Source: an uncultured Clostridia bacterium (GTDB taxonomy: Bacteria > Bacillota > Clostridia > TANB77 > CAG-508). Taken from it: a stretch of DNA of 12,258 nt. The notes below the pieces were generated by a model. The model did not search any database, was not told where the DNA came from, and was given only the letters and a program-made list of their open reading frames with translations. The translations under genes and the position numbers were made by a program. This document shows positions 1-6,122 of this stretch, one piece after another. Each line of letters starts with the position of its first letter. The stretch's first letter is position 1. The stretch is from contig CANQES010000041.1 in assembly GCA_947595555.1 (NCBI GenBank), forward strand, positions 1-12,258, written 5' to 3'.

Positions 1-1
1 T

Positions 2-49
2 AAAGAATGGATAACAACAATAAGTGAAAGATATTCAAAATATTTATAA
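2..49 (+). CDS. 3' end of an upstream gene (partial)
   Basis: The frame is open from the window edge and ends with KEWITTISERYSKYL and a TAA stop at 47-49. The stop lies just before the GGAGG (53-57) of the next gene, the same tight stop-RBS-start spacing seen throughout this operon, so it is probably the real C-terminus of an early phage protein. In related phages an exonuclease or other recombination gene often sits here, but 15 residues are too few to identify it. Confidence 0.5.
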   Translation, partial: KEWITTISERYSKYL

Positions 50-65
50 AATGGAGGTATTGAAA

Positions 66-896
66 ATGGAATTAAAAGTTGAAGAAATAAAAGCATTGGC
101 ACCAGTAAAATTCAATTATGAAGAATTAAAAGCAAATTTAACAGCGAAAGTTGAAACTTATAAAAATTTAGTTTATACAGAGGAAAATATTAAAGTAGCA
201 AAGGCAGATAGAGCATTATTAAATAAATTAAGTAAAGCAATAAATGATGAAAAAATAAGAGTAAAAAATACTTTATTAGAGCCATTTACAGATTTTGAAA
301 ATAAATGTAAGGATTTAATTGCAATAGTCAATGAGGCTGTTACTAATGTTGATACACAAGTAAAGGCATACGAACAGAATATTAAAGATGAAAAATTAAA
401 AGAAATAATGAATTTCTTTATTGAAAATGTTGGAGAATATGAAAAACTAATTGATTTTGACAAAATATACAATGAAAGATGGCTAAATGCAACCTATAAA
501 ATGGATCAAATTCAAAAAGATATATTACATATATTTACTAAAACCAAAACAGATTTAGGAGTAATTGATACACAATTTATTGATGAAAATATAAATAAAC
601 AAGTAAAGATGAGTTACTTTAATAATATTTCTGATACTAATGTACTTACATTAGCAATATTAGAGGGAAATAAAATAATAGAAAATAATAAAAAGATTGA
701 AGAATTGAAACAAAAAGAAGATAGTTCACAAAATATAACAAAAAATGAAGAAAAAATGACAAATAGTTCACAAAATATAACAGAAAATGAAGAATTGCAA
801 CAATTAGATTTTAGAGTTTGGGTTACACAAAGACAAAAATTCGCATTAAAGGAATTTTTGATGTCTAACAATATTAAATATGGGAGGGTTGAGTAA
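66..896 (+). CDS. DUF1351 family phage protein
   Basis: This 276-residue protein matches my recollection of the DUF1351 phage family: a charged helical N-terminal half (residues 1-110, with the stretch KADRALLNKLSKAINDEKI and a following LLEPF) and a C-terminal end LDFRVWVTQRQKFALKEFL followed by MSNNIKYGRVE. The family is usually encoded beside recT/bet-type annealing proteins, as here. Its biochemical role is not established, and an accessory role in recombination is inferred from context. I chose ATG 66 because GGAGG at 53-57 lies 8 nt upstream; an in-frame ATG at 24 has no ribosome binding site and overlaps the preceding gene. Between the conserved parts is a low-complexity linker with a duplicated decapeptide, SSQNITKNEE (220-229) and SSQNITENEE (234-243). 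Confidence 0.85.
   Translation: MELKVEEIKALAPVKFNYEELKANLTAKVETYKNLVYTEENIKVAKADRALLNKLSKAINDEKIRVKNTLLEPFTDFENKCKDLIAIVNEAVTNVDTQVKAYEQNIKDEKLKEIMNFFIENVGEYEKLIDFDKIYNERWLNATYKMDQIQKDILHIFTKTKTDLGVIDTQFIDENINKQVKMSYFNNISDTNVLTLAILEGNKIIENNKKIEELKQKEDSSQNITKNEEKMTNSSQNITENEELQQLDFRVWVTQRQKFALKEFLMSNNIKYGRVE
721..794 (+). repeat. In-frame 32-bp direct repeat in the DUF1351 gene
   Basis: Two copies at 721-752 and 763-794 differ at one base, and their first 20 bases are identical. The 42-nt offset (14 codons) keeps the frame. The repeat duplicates a Ser/Asn/Glu-rich decapeptide in the linker between the helical domain and the conserved C-terminus. It looks like a recent slippage duplication in a tolerant linker. 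Confidence 0.85.
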
Positions 897-897
897 T

Positions 898-1155
898 ATG
901 AGTGAAAAAGAAGAATTAACAGAAGAGCAAAAAAGGCAATTACAATTAGAAGATTATAAAAATAATTGTAATTATCACATTCTACTTAAAAAAGCAAAAG
1001 GTGAAGAGGGACAGCAAGTAATTATCAATGGCGATAAAAAAAGTGTTTTTTCTGGAATTGAATTACTGTTACATTTCTTATTTAAAAGTGGAACAGAAAA
1101 AAAGGAAATATTAGAAATAGTTGATTTTGCTTATGAACATAAAGATGAAGAATAA
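898..1155 (+). CDS. Small hypothetical phage protein (85 aa)
   Basis: I do not recognise this protein. It begins MSEKEELTEEQKRQLQLEDY, is acidic and helical at the start, and continues with a middle part around VIINGDKKSVFSGIELLLHFLF and an acidic C-terminus (AYEHKDEE). There is no signal peptide or convincing membrane segment. ATG 898 is chosen because GGGAGG (882-887) lies 10 nt upstream; the in-frame ATG at 880 overlaps that site. The start follows the DUF1351 stop by one base, so the two are probably translationally coupled. Its position between DUF1351 and the SpoVS-like and RecT genes suggests an accessory recombination or replication role, by context only. Confidence 0.75.
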   Translation: MSEKEELTEEQKRQLQLEDYKNNCNYHILLKKAKGEEGQQVIINGDKKSVFSGIELLLHFLFKSGTEKKEILEIVDFAYEHKDEE

Positions 1156-1175
1156 AAAAATGGAGGTTTATATTT

Positions 1176-1454
1176 ATGGAAAAAAATAATAATTATATTT
1201 TTAAAATATCAGCAAAAAGTGAACCAGCAAAAGTTGCTGGGGCAATAGTAGGAATGTTAAATGAAAATAAGAAAGTAGAAATGAATGCAGTAGGAGCAGG
1301 AGCAGTTAATCAAGCAGTAAAAGCAATAGCAACAGCAAGAGGATATATAGCACCATTAGGAAAAAACTTAGTGTGTATTCCAGCATTTACAACAATCAAT
1401 ATTGAAAATGTTGATAGGACAGGCATGAAATTTATTATAAAGGAGGAAAATTAA
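1176..1454 (+). CDS. SpoVS/Alba-like family protein
   Basis: This 92-residue protein is a clear member of the SpoVS (stage V sporulation protein S) family. The hallmark stretches are visible in order: FKISAKSEPAKVAGAIVGML (residues 9-28), AVGAGAVNQAVKAIATARGY (about 38-57), and LVCIPAFTTINIENVDRTGMK near the C-terminus. Cellular SpoVS is a small Alba-like, nucleic-acid-binding-fold protein that affects spore-coat assembly and septation in Bacillus subtilis. Here it lies directly upstream of recT (TAA 1452-1454 abuts the recT ATG) and has a strong GGAGGT (1162-1167), so it belongs to the recombination operon. A role as a DNA- or RNA-binding accessory of the annealing protein, or as a modulator of host sporulation, is inference. 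The family call is very secure; the role in the phage is open. Confidence 0.92.
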   Translation: MEKNNNYIFKISAKSEPAKVAGAIVGMLNENKKVEMNAVGAGAVNQAVKAIATARGYIAPLGKNLVCIPAFTTINIENVDRTGMKFIIKEEN

Positions 1455-2408
1455 ATGGCAACAGTAAAAAACAGTTTAACAAAACCAAAACAAACTTTTA
1501 GTAATTTTATAATGGGAGATGCAATAAAACGAAAAATAAATGAAACTGTTGGTGGAGCTAATGGTCAAAGATTTATTACAAGTATTTTATCAGCAGTTAG
1601 TACAAATACATCATTACAAGAATGTGAACATAGTTCAATAATTTCAGCAGCATTTTTAGGAGAGGCATTAAAATTAAGCCCTAGTCCACAGCTCGGACAA
1701 TATTATATTGTTCCATTTAATAAAACAATTAAAAATGCAGATGGAAGTTCATATCAAATTAAAGTTGCTCAATTTCAATTAGGTTACAAAGGTTATATTC
1801 AATTAGCGATTAGAAGCGGTTATTACAAAAAGATAAATGTATTAGCAATAAAAGAGGGTGAACTTATAAAATATGATCCATTGTCTGAAGAATTAGAAGT
1901 AAATCTTATTGAAGATGATGAAATAAGGGAGAGTACACCAACAATTGGATATTATGCAATGTTTGAATATATGAATGGATTTAGAAAAACAATGTACTGG
2001 TCAAAAAAGAAAATGCTTTCACATGCTGATAAATATTCAATGGCATTTAATGCAGAATCATATAAAAAAATATTAGATGGAAAAATCCCTCAAAAAGATT
2101 TATGGAAATATAGTAGTTTTTGGTACAAAGATTTTGATGGAATGGCTTATAAAACAATGTTAAGACAACTTATTTCAAAATGGGGAATTATGAGTATTGA
2201 TATGCAAACAGCTATGGAAAAAGACATGGCAGAAATTAAAGAAAATGGAGATTATGAATATATTGAAAATTCTGAAGATGATTTCCAACAAGTACCAGTA
2301 GAAAGTGAAATAAGTGTAGAAGAACAACCAACAGAAATTCAAGAAAATGAAAATACAGTAAAAAAAGTCGAACAAAAAAATACAGATGATGACTTTTTCA
2401 ATGACTAA
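1455..2408 (+). CDS. recT: RecT single-strand annealing recombinase
   Basis: This 317-residue protein belongs to the RecT/Red-beta group of phage single-strand annealing proteins, which coat single-stranded DNA and pair it with complementary strands during phage recombination and repair. Visible family features are CEHSSIISAAFLGEALKLSP (about 57-76), LGQYYIVPFNK, AQFQLGYKGYIQLAIRSG with the YKGYIQLA block, and a later KDFDGMAYKTMLRQLISKWG. The C-terminal 60 residues are an acidic, Gln/Glu/Asn-rich tail ending TDDDFFND, probably disordered. AAGGAGG (1441-1447) overlaps the end of the SpoVS-like gene, and the two genes abut with no spacer. No partner 5'-3' exonuclease (RecE or YqaJ type) is present in the window; it may lie upstream. 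Confidence 0.95.
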   Translation: MATVKNSLTKPKQTFSNFIMGDAIKRKINETVGGANGQRFITSILSAVSTNTSLQECEHSSIISAAFLGEALKLSPSPQLGQYYIVPFNKTIKNADGSSYQIKVAQFQLGYKGYIQLAIRSGYYKKINVLAIKEGELIKYDPLSEELEVNLIEDDEIRESTPTIGYYAMFEYMNGFRKTMYWSKKKMLSHADKYSMAFNAESYKKILDGKIPQKDLWKYSSFWYKDFDGMAYKTMLRQLISKWGIMSIDMQTAMEKDMAEIKENGDYEYIENSEDDFQQVPVESEISVEEQPTEIQENENTVKKVEQKNTDDDFFND

Positions 2409-2416
2409 AAGTTAAA

Positions 2417-2456
2417 TTATAGTGGGAGATATTGCCCCTTATATTTCCCACTATAA
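2417..2456 (+). other. 16-bp hairpin between recT and the replication gene
   Basis: Arms 2417-2432 and 2441-2456 pair over 16 bp with a single G-U wobble around an 8-nt loop (TGCCCCTT). The flank at 2457 onward is purine-rich (AAGAAAAAGAGG, which includes the next ribosome binding site), so there is no U-tract on the + strand, and none follows on the minus strand either. It is therefore not a canonical terminator. It fills almost the whole 66-nt gap. Possible roles are an RNA stabilising or processing hairpin separating two parts of the polycistron, or a binding site for a protein that recognises a palindrome. Confidence 0.75.
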
Positions 2457-2474
2457 AGAAAAAGAGGTTATTTT

Positions 2475-3428
2475 ATGGAAGAAAAAAACGATAAAGGATG
2501 GATAAGTTTATATAGAAAATTTATAAACTGGAAATGGTATAAAAATGCAAATGTGAAATCTGTGTTTATACATTTATTATTAAATGCTAATCATACTGAA
2601 GCTGAATGGAAAAATATAAAAGTATTAAGAGGACAGATGATAACATCAAGGGAGCATTTAGCAAAAGATTTAGGGTTAAGTATTCAACAGATTAGAACTT
2701 GTTTGTCAAAATTAGAATCTACAAATGAAATAAAAATAGAAACAACTAATAGATACACCCTTGTCACTATATTAAATTATGATAAATATCAACAAAATAA
2801 AACAACCAATAAAATAACGGATAATTCAACCGACAATTCAACCAGCGAAATAACCGACAAAATAACCAGCAAAACAGAGGCTGTAAACATTGAAAATAAA
2901 GAAAAAGAAGAAAGTGCAAAAGAAAATATAACCAGCAAAACAACCAATAAAACAACCAGCGAAATAACCGACAAAATAACCGACAATTCAACCACAAACA
3001 ATAATAATATAATAATAAATAATAATAATATATTACTAAACTATACTAAACTAAACTTATTATTTAATTATTTATTATATAAAGAAAAACATTTTGAAAA
3101 TTTACAGGATTCTGATAGAGATATAATTGTTTATAGATTAAAAAAACTTGATTTATACTACGATTATCAAAATCCTTCAATATGTAAATACATACCAAAT
3201 TTAGAAGAGAAAATATTTGAAACGAAGTTATATTATTGGGTAATTACATCAATATGGATAAGCGAATATAGAATGTATTTTGATAATTTGAATAGAAATA
3301 ATTTCTTTTTCAGATTTTTAAAGTGTAAAAAGTATATTCATATAAACTCAAACAGTTCAGAAGAGGAATTGAGACATTTTGTTTCTTACTTCATGAAAAG
3401 TTTAATGGAAGAGTTAAAAAAGGATTAA
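2475..3428 (+). CDS. Phage replication initiator (replisome organiser N-terminal domain)
   Basis: This 317-residue protein has the N-terminal module of phage replisome organisers. KGWISLYRKFINWKWYKN (about 7-24), the block VKSVFIHLLLNANHTEAEWK, and RGQMITSREHLAKDLGLS (53-70) followed by a recognition helix (IQQIRTCLSKLESTNEI) form a winged helix-turn-helix ending near residue 106. Residues 109-190 are a Thr/Asn/Ser/Lys-rich, probably disordered linker built from tetrapeptide repeats. Residues about 190-317 form a separate helical domain without an obvious DnaD signature. Family knowledge suggests that the N-terminal domain binds origin DNA and the C-terminal domain recruits helicase or its loader. 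AAAGAGGT (2461-2468) lies 6 nt before ATG 2475. The repeats in its own coding sequence are a candidate origin. Confidence 0.85.
   Translation: MEEKNDKGWISLYRKFINWKWYKNANVKSVFIHLLLNANHTEAEWKNIKVLRGQMITSREHLAKDLGLSIQQIRTCLSKLESTNEIKIETTNRYTLVTILNYDKYQQNKTTNKITDNSTDNSTSEITDKITSKTEAVNIENKEKEESAKENITSKTTNKTTSEITDKITDNSTTNNNNIIINNNNILLNYTKLNLLFNYLLYKEKHFENLQDSDRDIIVYRLKKLDLYYDYQNPSICKYIPNLEEKIFETKLYYWVITSIWISEYRMYFDNLNRNNFFFRFLKCKKYIHINSNSSEEELRHFVSYFMKSLMEELKKD
2799..2870 (+). repeat. Iteron-like 12-bp repeats, cluster 1
   Basis: Six contiguous 12-bp units lie at 2799, 2811, 2823, 2835, 2847 and 2859. Their consensus is approximately AAAWYAACCRRC, with the ACC core (ACG in the second unit) at a fixed place. 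They are codon-aligned and encode tetrapeptides of the type K-I/T-T-D/S/N in the linker of the replication initiator. A 29-bp exact repeat (2839-2867) recurs in the second cluster at 2953-2981. Tandem binding sites inside an initiator gene are a known origin layout, for example lambda O, which is why an origin is proposed. Confidence 0.8.
2925..2996 (+). repeat. Iteron-like 12-bp repeats, cluster 2
   Basis: Six more contiguous units start at 2925, 2937, 2949, 2961, 2973 and 2985. They share the ACC-centred consensus of the first cluster, which lies 54 bp upstream across a non-repeated stretch. The last unit leads directly into the G-free AT-rich tract. Units are again in frame, encoding ITSKTTNKTTSEITDKITD-type sequence. 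Confidence 0.8.
2983..3083 (+). other. G-free, very AT-rich tract, candidate DNA unwinding element
   Basis: The + strand holds no G for 101 bases, and most of the stretch is A and T, with AAT/ATA microsatellite-like runs at 3000-3032. It encodes a poly-Asn/Ile segment and the start of the C-terminal domain of the initiator. It lies immediately 3' of the second iteron-like cluster, the expected geometry for the melting region of an iteron origin. The base composition is seen directly; origin function is inferred. Confidence 0.5.
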
Positions 3429-3491
3429 AATATAGTTTTTACGATTTTCAGAAACAAACTCAAACAGAACACAAAGGAAAGGAGAAAAATT

Positions 3492-3902
3492 ATGGAAATT
3501 GAAAACATGCAACAAACATTAGGTTTATTAAAAAATATCAATTACTTTTTTTACAACATGGAAGAAACTGAAAAGAAACTAAAAAGTAATTTAATAGATA
3601 AAGAAGCAGAAAGAGATGATTTACTTCATGAAATAGAATTAAGTAAATTAAATGCTATTGAAATAATGGGTGTATATAAAAAGTTAGAAACAGTATTAAA
3701 AGAACGAAGAATTATAAAAGATAAGATTGATTTAATCAATACTATAAAACCATATTCAAATAAATTTATAACGAAAGGAATTTGTTCTGAAACTGAAACA
3801 ACGATAAAAAATATTGAGACATTAAAAAGAAATCAGGATAACAGGCAATATACACCTAGAATTTTACAAGATTTAAAATGTGCCAAAAAAAGAAAGGAAT
3901 AG
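3492..3902 (+). CDS. Coiled-coil hypothetical phage protein (136 aa)
   Basis: The N-terminal half (MQQTLGLLKNINYFFYNMEE, then TEKKLKSNLIDKEAERDDLLHEI) is strongly helical with heptad-like leucines, so a coiled-coil dimer is likely. A basic central part (YKKLETVLKERRIIKDKIDLINTIKP) follows, then a basic tail ending CAKKRKE. The overall pattern resembles a small early protein that I associate with clostridial phages, but no function is known to me. AAAGGAG (3478-3484) lies 7 nt before ATG 3492. The 63-nt gap upstream (3429-3491) shows no hairpin or clear promoter. The basic C-terminus would fit nucleic-acid contact, which is speculation. Confidence 0.75.
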   Translation: MEIENMQQTLGLLKNINYFFYNMEETEKKLKSNLIDKEAERDDLLHEIELSKLNAIEIMGVYKKLETVLKERRIIKDKIDLINTIKPYSNKFITKGICSETETTIKNIETLKRNQDNRQYTPRILQDLKCAKKRKE

Positions 3903-3906
3903 AAAT

Positions 3907-4062
3907 ATGGATATAAAAAAAGCATTACTAATAACAAGAGATAGAATAGAATGTTTAAGTTCATTTATTCCATCAAATGAAAGTGAGAAAAAAACAGCAT
4001 TAGAAACAATGGAATATTTGCAATTTATTGAAAGATTATTAAGTGAAATGGAGGAGAATTAA
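3907..4062 (+). CDS. Small hypothetical protein (51 aa)
   Basis: The protein starts MDIKKALLITRDRIECLSSF and ends QFIERLLSEMEEN. It is entirely helical in character and appears soluble. I do not recognise a family. ATG 3907 has an AAAGG (3893-3897) 9 nt upstream; a longer in-frame start at 3880 overlaps the preceding gene and would include its ribosome binding site as coding sequence. It is placed between two operon members, separated by 4 nt upstream and 1 nt downstream, so it is co-transcribed and probably coupled. Confidence 0.65.
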   Translation: MDIKKALLITRDRIECLSSFIPSNESEKKTALETMEYLQFIERLLSEMEEN

Positions 4063-4063
4063 A

Positions 4064-4366
4064 ATGTTTGTAATAGGACAACATAAAGATTTAATTGTAA
4101 ATTTAGAAAGGGTTAATTTTATAAAAATAGAACCTGATGAAAATGATTTTGATATAGAAATAAATTATGCTGATGATGACTGGGATGTAATAGGAACATA
4201 TAATTCATTTGAAAGAGCAAAAGAAGTATTGGAAGAAATGACTGAAAGAATAGTTTTAACTCAGAGATTTGGTGCAATATGTATTCCAGAAAGGCAAGAT
4301 AACATGGTAATGGATATGTATGATAAAGAAAAACCATTATTTATATATGAAATGCCAAAGGAATGA
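4064..4366 (+). CDS. Conserved small phage protein (100 aa)
   Basis: The sequence begins MFVIGQHKDLIVNLERVNFI, continues with alternating strands (FDIEINYADDDWDVIGTYNS) and then the helix FERAKEVLEEMTERIV. This is the layout of a widespread small phage/prophage protein beginning M-x-V-I-x-Q-x-K-D-x-hydrophobic, with a beta sheet followed by an 'RAKEVLEE' helix. I know the pattern but no established function. GGAGGAG at 4050-4056 is 7 nt upstream of ATG 4064. An in-frame ATG at 4043 lies inside the preceding gene without its own site. It abuts the previous stop (4060-4062) with one base between. Confidence 0.75.
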   Translation: MFVIGQHKDLIVNLERVNFIKIEPDENDFDIEINYADDDWDVIGTYNSFERAKEVLEEMTERIVLTQRFGAICIPERQDNMVMDMYDKEKPLFIYEMPKE

Positions 4367-4370
4367 TATT

Positions 4371-4565
4371 ATGAAATATCCACCGTTAATTGAAAGTTGT
4401 AAAAAAGCAATAACAAATGGTTGGTGTTTAGGTTGTCAAGCATTAGAAGATCCAACATTTATTGGAAATCCCAATTGCATGTATAATAAAAGTCCAACAG
4501 CAAAAGAAAGCATAAATTACATAAAAGAAAAATTAGGAATACAGGAGAGTTTTTTTAATGAATAA
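4371..4565 (+). CDS. Small Cys-cluster phage protein (64 aa)
   Basis: Four cysteines lie at residues 8, 17, 20 and 34, within CKKAITNGWCLGCQALEDP and GNPNCMYNK, a spacing of C-x8-C-x2-C-x13-C that would suit one structural zinc ion. The C-terminal third is a helix (AKESINYIKEKLGIQ). ATG 4371 sits four bases after the preceding stop codon, with AAAGGA (4358-4363) as ribosome binding site 7 nt upstream, inside the previous gene. The 3' end overlaps the start of the DUF1064 gene by 8 nt, which suggests translational coupling. Function is unknown; metal binding is inferred from the cysteines. Confidence 0.75.
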   Translation: MKYPPLIESCKKAITNGWCLGCQALEDPTFIGNPNCMYNKSPTAKESINYIKEKLGIQESFFNE

Positions 4566-4917
4566 TCAAGAGCATTGGAGTTTAGAGCAATACAAAGAAT
4601 ATCAGAAAAACAAAGGAAAGAAAAGTAAATATGGAGCTAAAAAAACAAATGTTGATGGACATACTTTTGACAGTCAAAAAGAGGCAGAGTTCTACAATGA
4701 GTTAAAATTAAGATTAAAAGCTGGAGAAATTGCGGGATTTTGCCTACAACCAATATTTGTATTAGCACCGAACTTGAAATATAAAGCAGATTTTATTGTA
4801 TTTAATAATAATGGAAGTTTTGAAATAATTGATGTAAAAGGATTTAAAACAAAAGAATATATTGCAAAAAAGAAAGTTTTTGAGGATAAATATAAATTGA
4901 AAATTAAGGAAGTGTAA
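4558..4917 (+). CDS. DUF1064 family nuclease-like protein
   Basis: This 119-residue protein carries the DUF1064 signature: KYGAKKTNVDGHTFDSQKEA (24-43), then EFYNELK, an LKAGEI turn with Q64 (the 'LQPIF' strand), YKADFIVF (75-82) and the strand IIDVKG (90-95). The order E42, D78, D92-x-K94 fits the PD-(D/E)xK nuclease fold, and the family has been suggested to be a Holliday-junction-resolvase-like or other structure-specific phage endonuclease. In this window, which lacks a RusA gene, it is the best candidate for processing recombination intermediates. All catalytic-type residues are present. The gene overlaps its upstream neighbour and uses GGAG (4543-4546). Confidence 0.88.
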   Translation: MNNQEHWSLEQYKEYQKNKGKKSKYGAKKTNVDGHTFDSQKEAEFYNELKLRLKAGEIAGFCLQPIFVLAPNLKYKADFIVFNNNGSFEIIDVKGFKTKEYIAKKKVFEDKYKLKIKEV

Positions 4918-4920
4918 CAA

Positions 4921-5016
4921 ATGATAAATTTTATTATAGGTTTATTATTAGGTGTTTTTATTGGAATAGCAATTATGTGTTTATTACAGGTAACTAGAGA
5001 TGATGAAGAAATATAA
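4921..5016 (+). CDS. One-helix membrane peptide, DUF3789-like (31 aa)
   Basis: This short gene encodes MINFIIGLLLGVFIGIAIMC, then LLQVTRDDEEI. It has one membrane helix with glycine spacing, followed by a short charged tail that would lie in the cytoplasm. Its size, hydrophobic core and terminal acidic residues agree with DUF3789, a roughly 30-residue phage/prophage family. AAGGAAG (4907-4913) lies 7 nt before ATG 4921, three bases after the DUF1064 stop, so it is a genuine operon member despite its length. The role of the family is unknown. Confidence 0.75.
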   Translation: MINFIIGLLLGVFIGIAIMCLLQVTRDDEEI

Positions 5017-5042
5017 ATAATAGAAAAAATGAGGTAATAAAA

Positions 5043-5435
5043 ATGTTTGATAGACAATTAACAGTATTTGATTTAGCAATAAATGAGAAAATAAAAAAAA
5101 TAGGAATAACAGATGAATTAAAGGAATTATCAAGTCAATATTTGATAGATAGTCATTATAAAAAAATAACATTAGGAAGAACTTTAACTTTACATGAAAT
5201 AGAAACAAGTTTAATGAGGTTTAAAAGATTTCCTGAATATATAAATAGAGTATATGAAATATTATCAAAATATTATGATGAGATAAAAGAATTTGAAAAC
5301 AAAACAGACTTTCAAACAATAGCAATAGCCAAAAGAGATAATTGCATTAGAATATACCAACCAAGACATCAATATTCTATTTGGTGTATTTCAATGATTG
5401 ATGATGAATTTTATAAATATGCAAAAGTAAAATAA
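5043..5435 (+). CDS. Hypothetical phage protein (130 aa)
   Basis: I do not recognise this protein. It is helical for its first 95 residues (LTVFDLAINEKIKKIGITDE, later HEIETSLMRFKRFPEYINRV and YEILSKYYDEIKEFE). It ends with a strand-rich part, QTIAIAKRDNCIRIYQPRHQ followed by YSIWCISMIDDEFYKYAKVK. There are no membrane segments. GAGG at 5031-5034 gives 8 nt spacing to ATG 5043. The 26-nt gap after the membrane peptide contains only this ribosome binding region. Confidence 0.7.
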   Translation: MFDRQLTVFDLAINEKIKKIGITDELKELSSQYLIDSHYKKITLGRTLTLHEIETSLMRFKRFPEYINRVYEILSKYYDEIKEFENKTDFQTIAIAKRDNCIRIYQPRHQYSIWCISMIDDEFYKYAKVK

Positions 5436-5446
5436 GGAGAAAAGCA

Positions 5447-5641
5447 ATGAAGTGTCCTGAATTATTTACAATTACACAACATAATATACGAAAACCAATT
5501 TTAGATGATGAGAATGTTTATAAAGGTGAATATCATTTGCTTTTAGAAACACAGGGTTTTAGAGAGTGTTATAAGGAAAATTGTGCAGCATGGGATAAAG
5601 AAAATCAAAGATGTAGAAAGGTAGGTGGAGAAAGTGGATGA
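5447..5641 (+). CDS. Small Cys-cluster phage protein (64 aa)
   Basis: The sequence starts MKCPELFTITQHNIRKPILD and ends FRECYKENCAAWDKENQRCR plus a glycine-rich tail. Cysteines lie at 3, 41, 46 and 56. The C-terminal block C-x4-C-A-A-W-x8-C is a pattern I associate with small phage proteins of unknown function and probably binds a metal. AAGGAG (5434-5439) overlaps the preceding stop and is 7 nt from ATG 5447. It overlaps the following gene by 8 nt. Confidence 0.72.
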   Translation: MKCPELFTITQHNIRKPILDDENVYKGEYHLLLETQGFRECYKENCAAWDKENQRCRKVGGESG

Positions 5642-5900
5642 TAAAGAAATTATAAAATATTTATTAGAGAATGCTGAACAAAGAACTAATCTTCAAATTA
5701 GTGCAATTTTAAATATATTGGCAAAGACAATGATTAAACAGGGCTATTTTACAGAAGATGAGTTTAACAAGGCAGTAGAATCATCATTAGAGACAATTGC
5801 ACAAGAAGCTGTAAATAGAATGACAGATGAGCAAAGAAAAATGATAGAATCACAAATAACAATTTCAAAAGATCCTTTATTTGGAATGTTTTTTAAATAA
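5634..5900 (+). CDS. Hypothetical helical protein with GTG start (88 aa)
   Basis: The protein is helical and soluble, reading DDKEIIKYLLENAEQRTNLQ and continuing ISAILNILAKTMIKQGYFTE, with an acidic-amphipathic C-terminal half. I recognise no family. No ATG is available. GTG 5634 has an AGGTGG (5623-5628) 5 nt upstream and is preferred; GTG 5625, in the same frame, would have only AAAGG (5617-5621) 3 nt away. The start overlaps the end of the Cys-cluster gene, consistent with coupled translation. Confidence 0.68.
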   Translation: MDDKEIIKYLLENAEQRTNLQISAILNILAKTMIKQGYFTEDEFNKAVESSLETIAQEAVNRMTDEQRKMIESQITISKDPLFGMFFK

Positions 5901-5918
5901 TAAAAAGGAGTAATTTAA

Positions 5919-6122
5919 ATGAATAAAGAAGAATTGGAAGCTTATAATTGGTTAAATTGTATGGAAGTAAAAAGTGAAGCAGAGGCAACAGAAAGATTGA
6001 TTTTAATTAACTGGATAAATAGAGTTCAAACTAGAATTAAACAACAAAATACAGAAATCAAGAACTTAAAAGAGAAGTTAAAAGCCAAAGAAAATATTAT
6101 GAAAGGACAGATGAGTTTATGA
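5919..6122 (+). CDS. Small coiled-coil hypothetical protein (67 aa)
   Basis: The first half (NKEELEAYNWLNCMEVKSEA) leads into one long helix. Its second half, INRVQTRIKQQNTEIKNLKE and KLKAKENIMK, shows heptad spacing typical of a coiled coil. AAAGGAG (5904-5910) lies 8 nt before ATG 5919. It ends TGA at 6120-6122, overlapping the next start by ATGA. No function is apparent. Confidence 0.72.
   Translation: MNKEELEAYNWLNCMEVKSEAEATERLILINWINRVQTRIKQQNTEIKNLKEKLKAKENIMKGQMSL

Noticed and set aside
456..490. A sigma-A type promoter beginning TTGACA at 456, and similar boxes at 4666, 6319 and 10889.
   Set aside because: None has a TATAAT-like element 16-18 nt downstream and all are inside genes of a continuous operon.
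2376..2408. An SSB-like acidic tip at the C-terminus of RecT (TDDDFFND).
   Set aside because: The SSB tip needs a terminal Pro-Phe; here two residues follow the aromatic pair, so it is only a generic acidic tail.
2799..2996. A CRISPR array.
   Set aside because: Units are 12 bp, contiguous and in frame within a gene, with no unique spacers and no cas genes nearby.
2767..3001. Minus-strand open frames over the repeat region of the initiator gene.
   Set aside because: They are Leu/Phe/Cys/Trp-rich reflections of the codon-aligned 12-bp repeats, have no ribosome binding site and lie wholly inside a well-supported + strand gene. The other minus-strand frames of the window are likewise low-complexity shadows.
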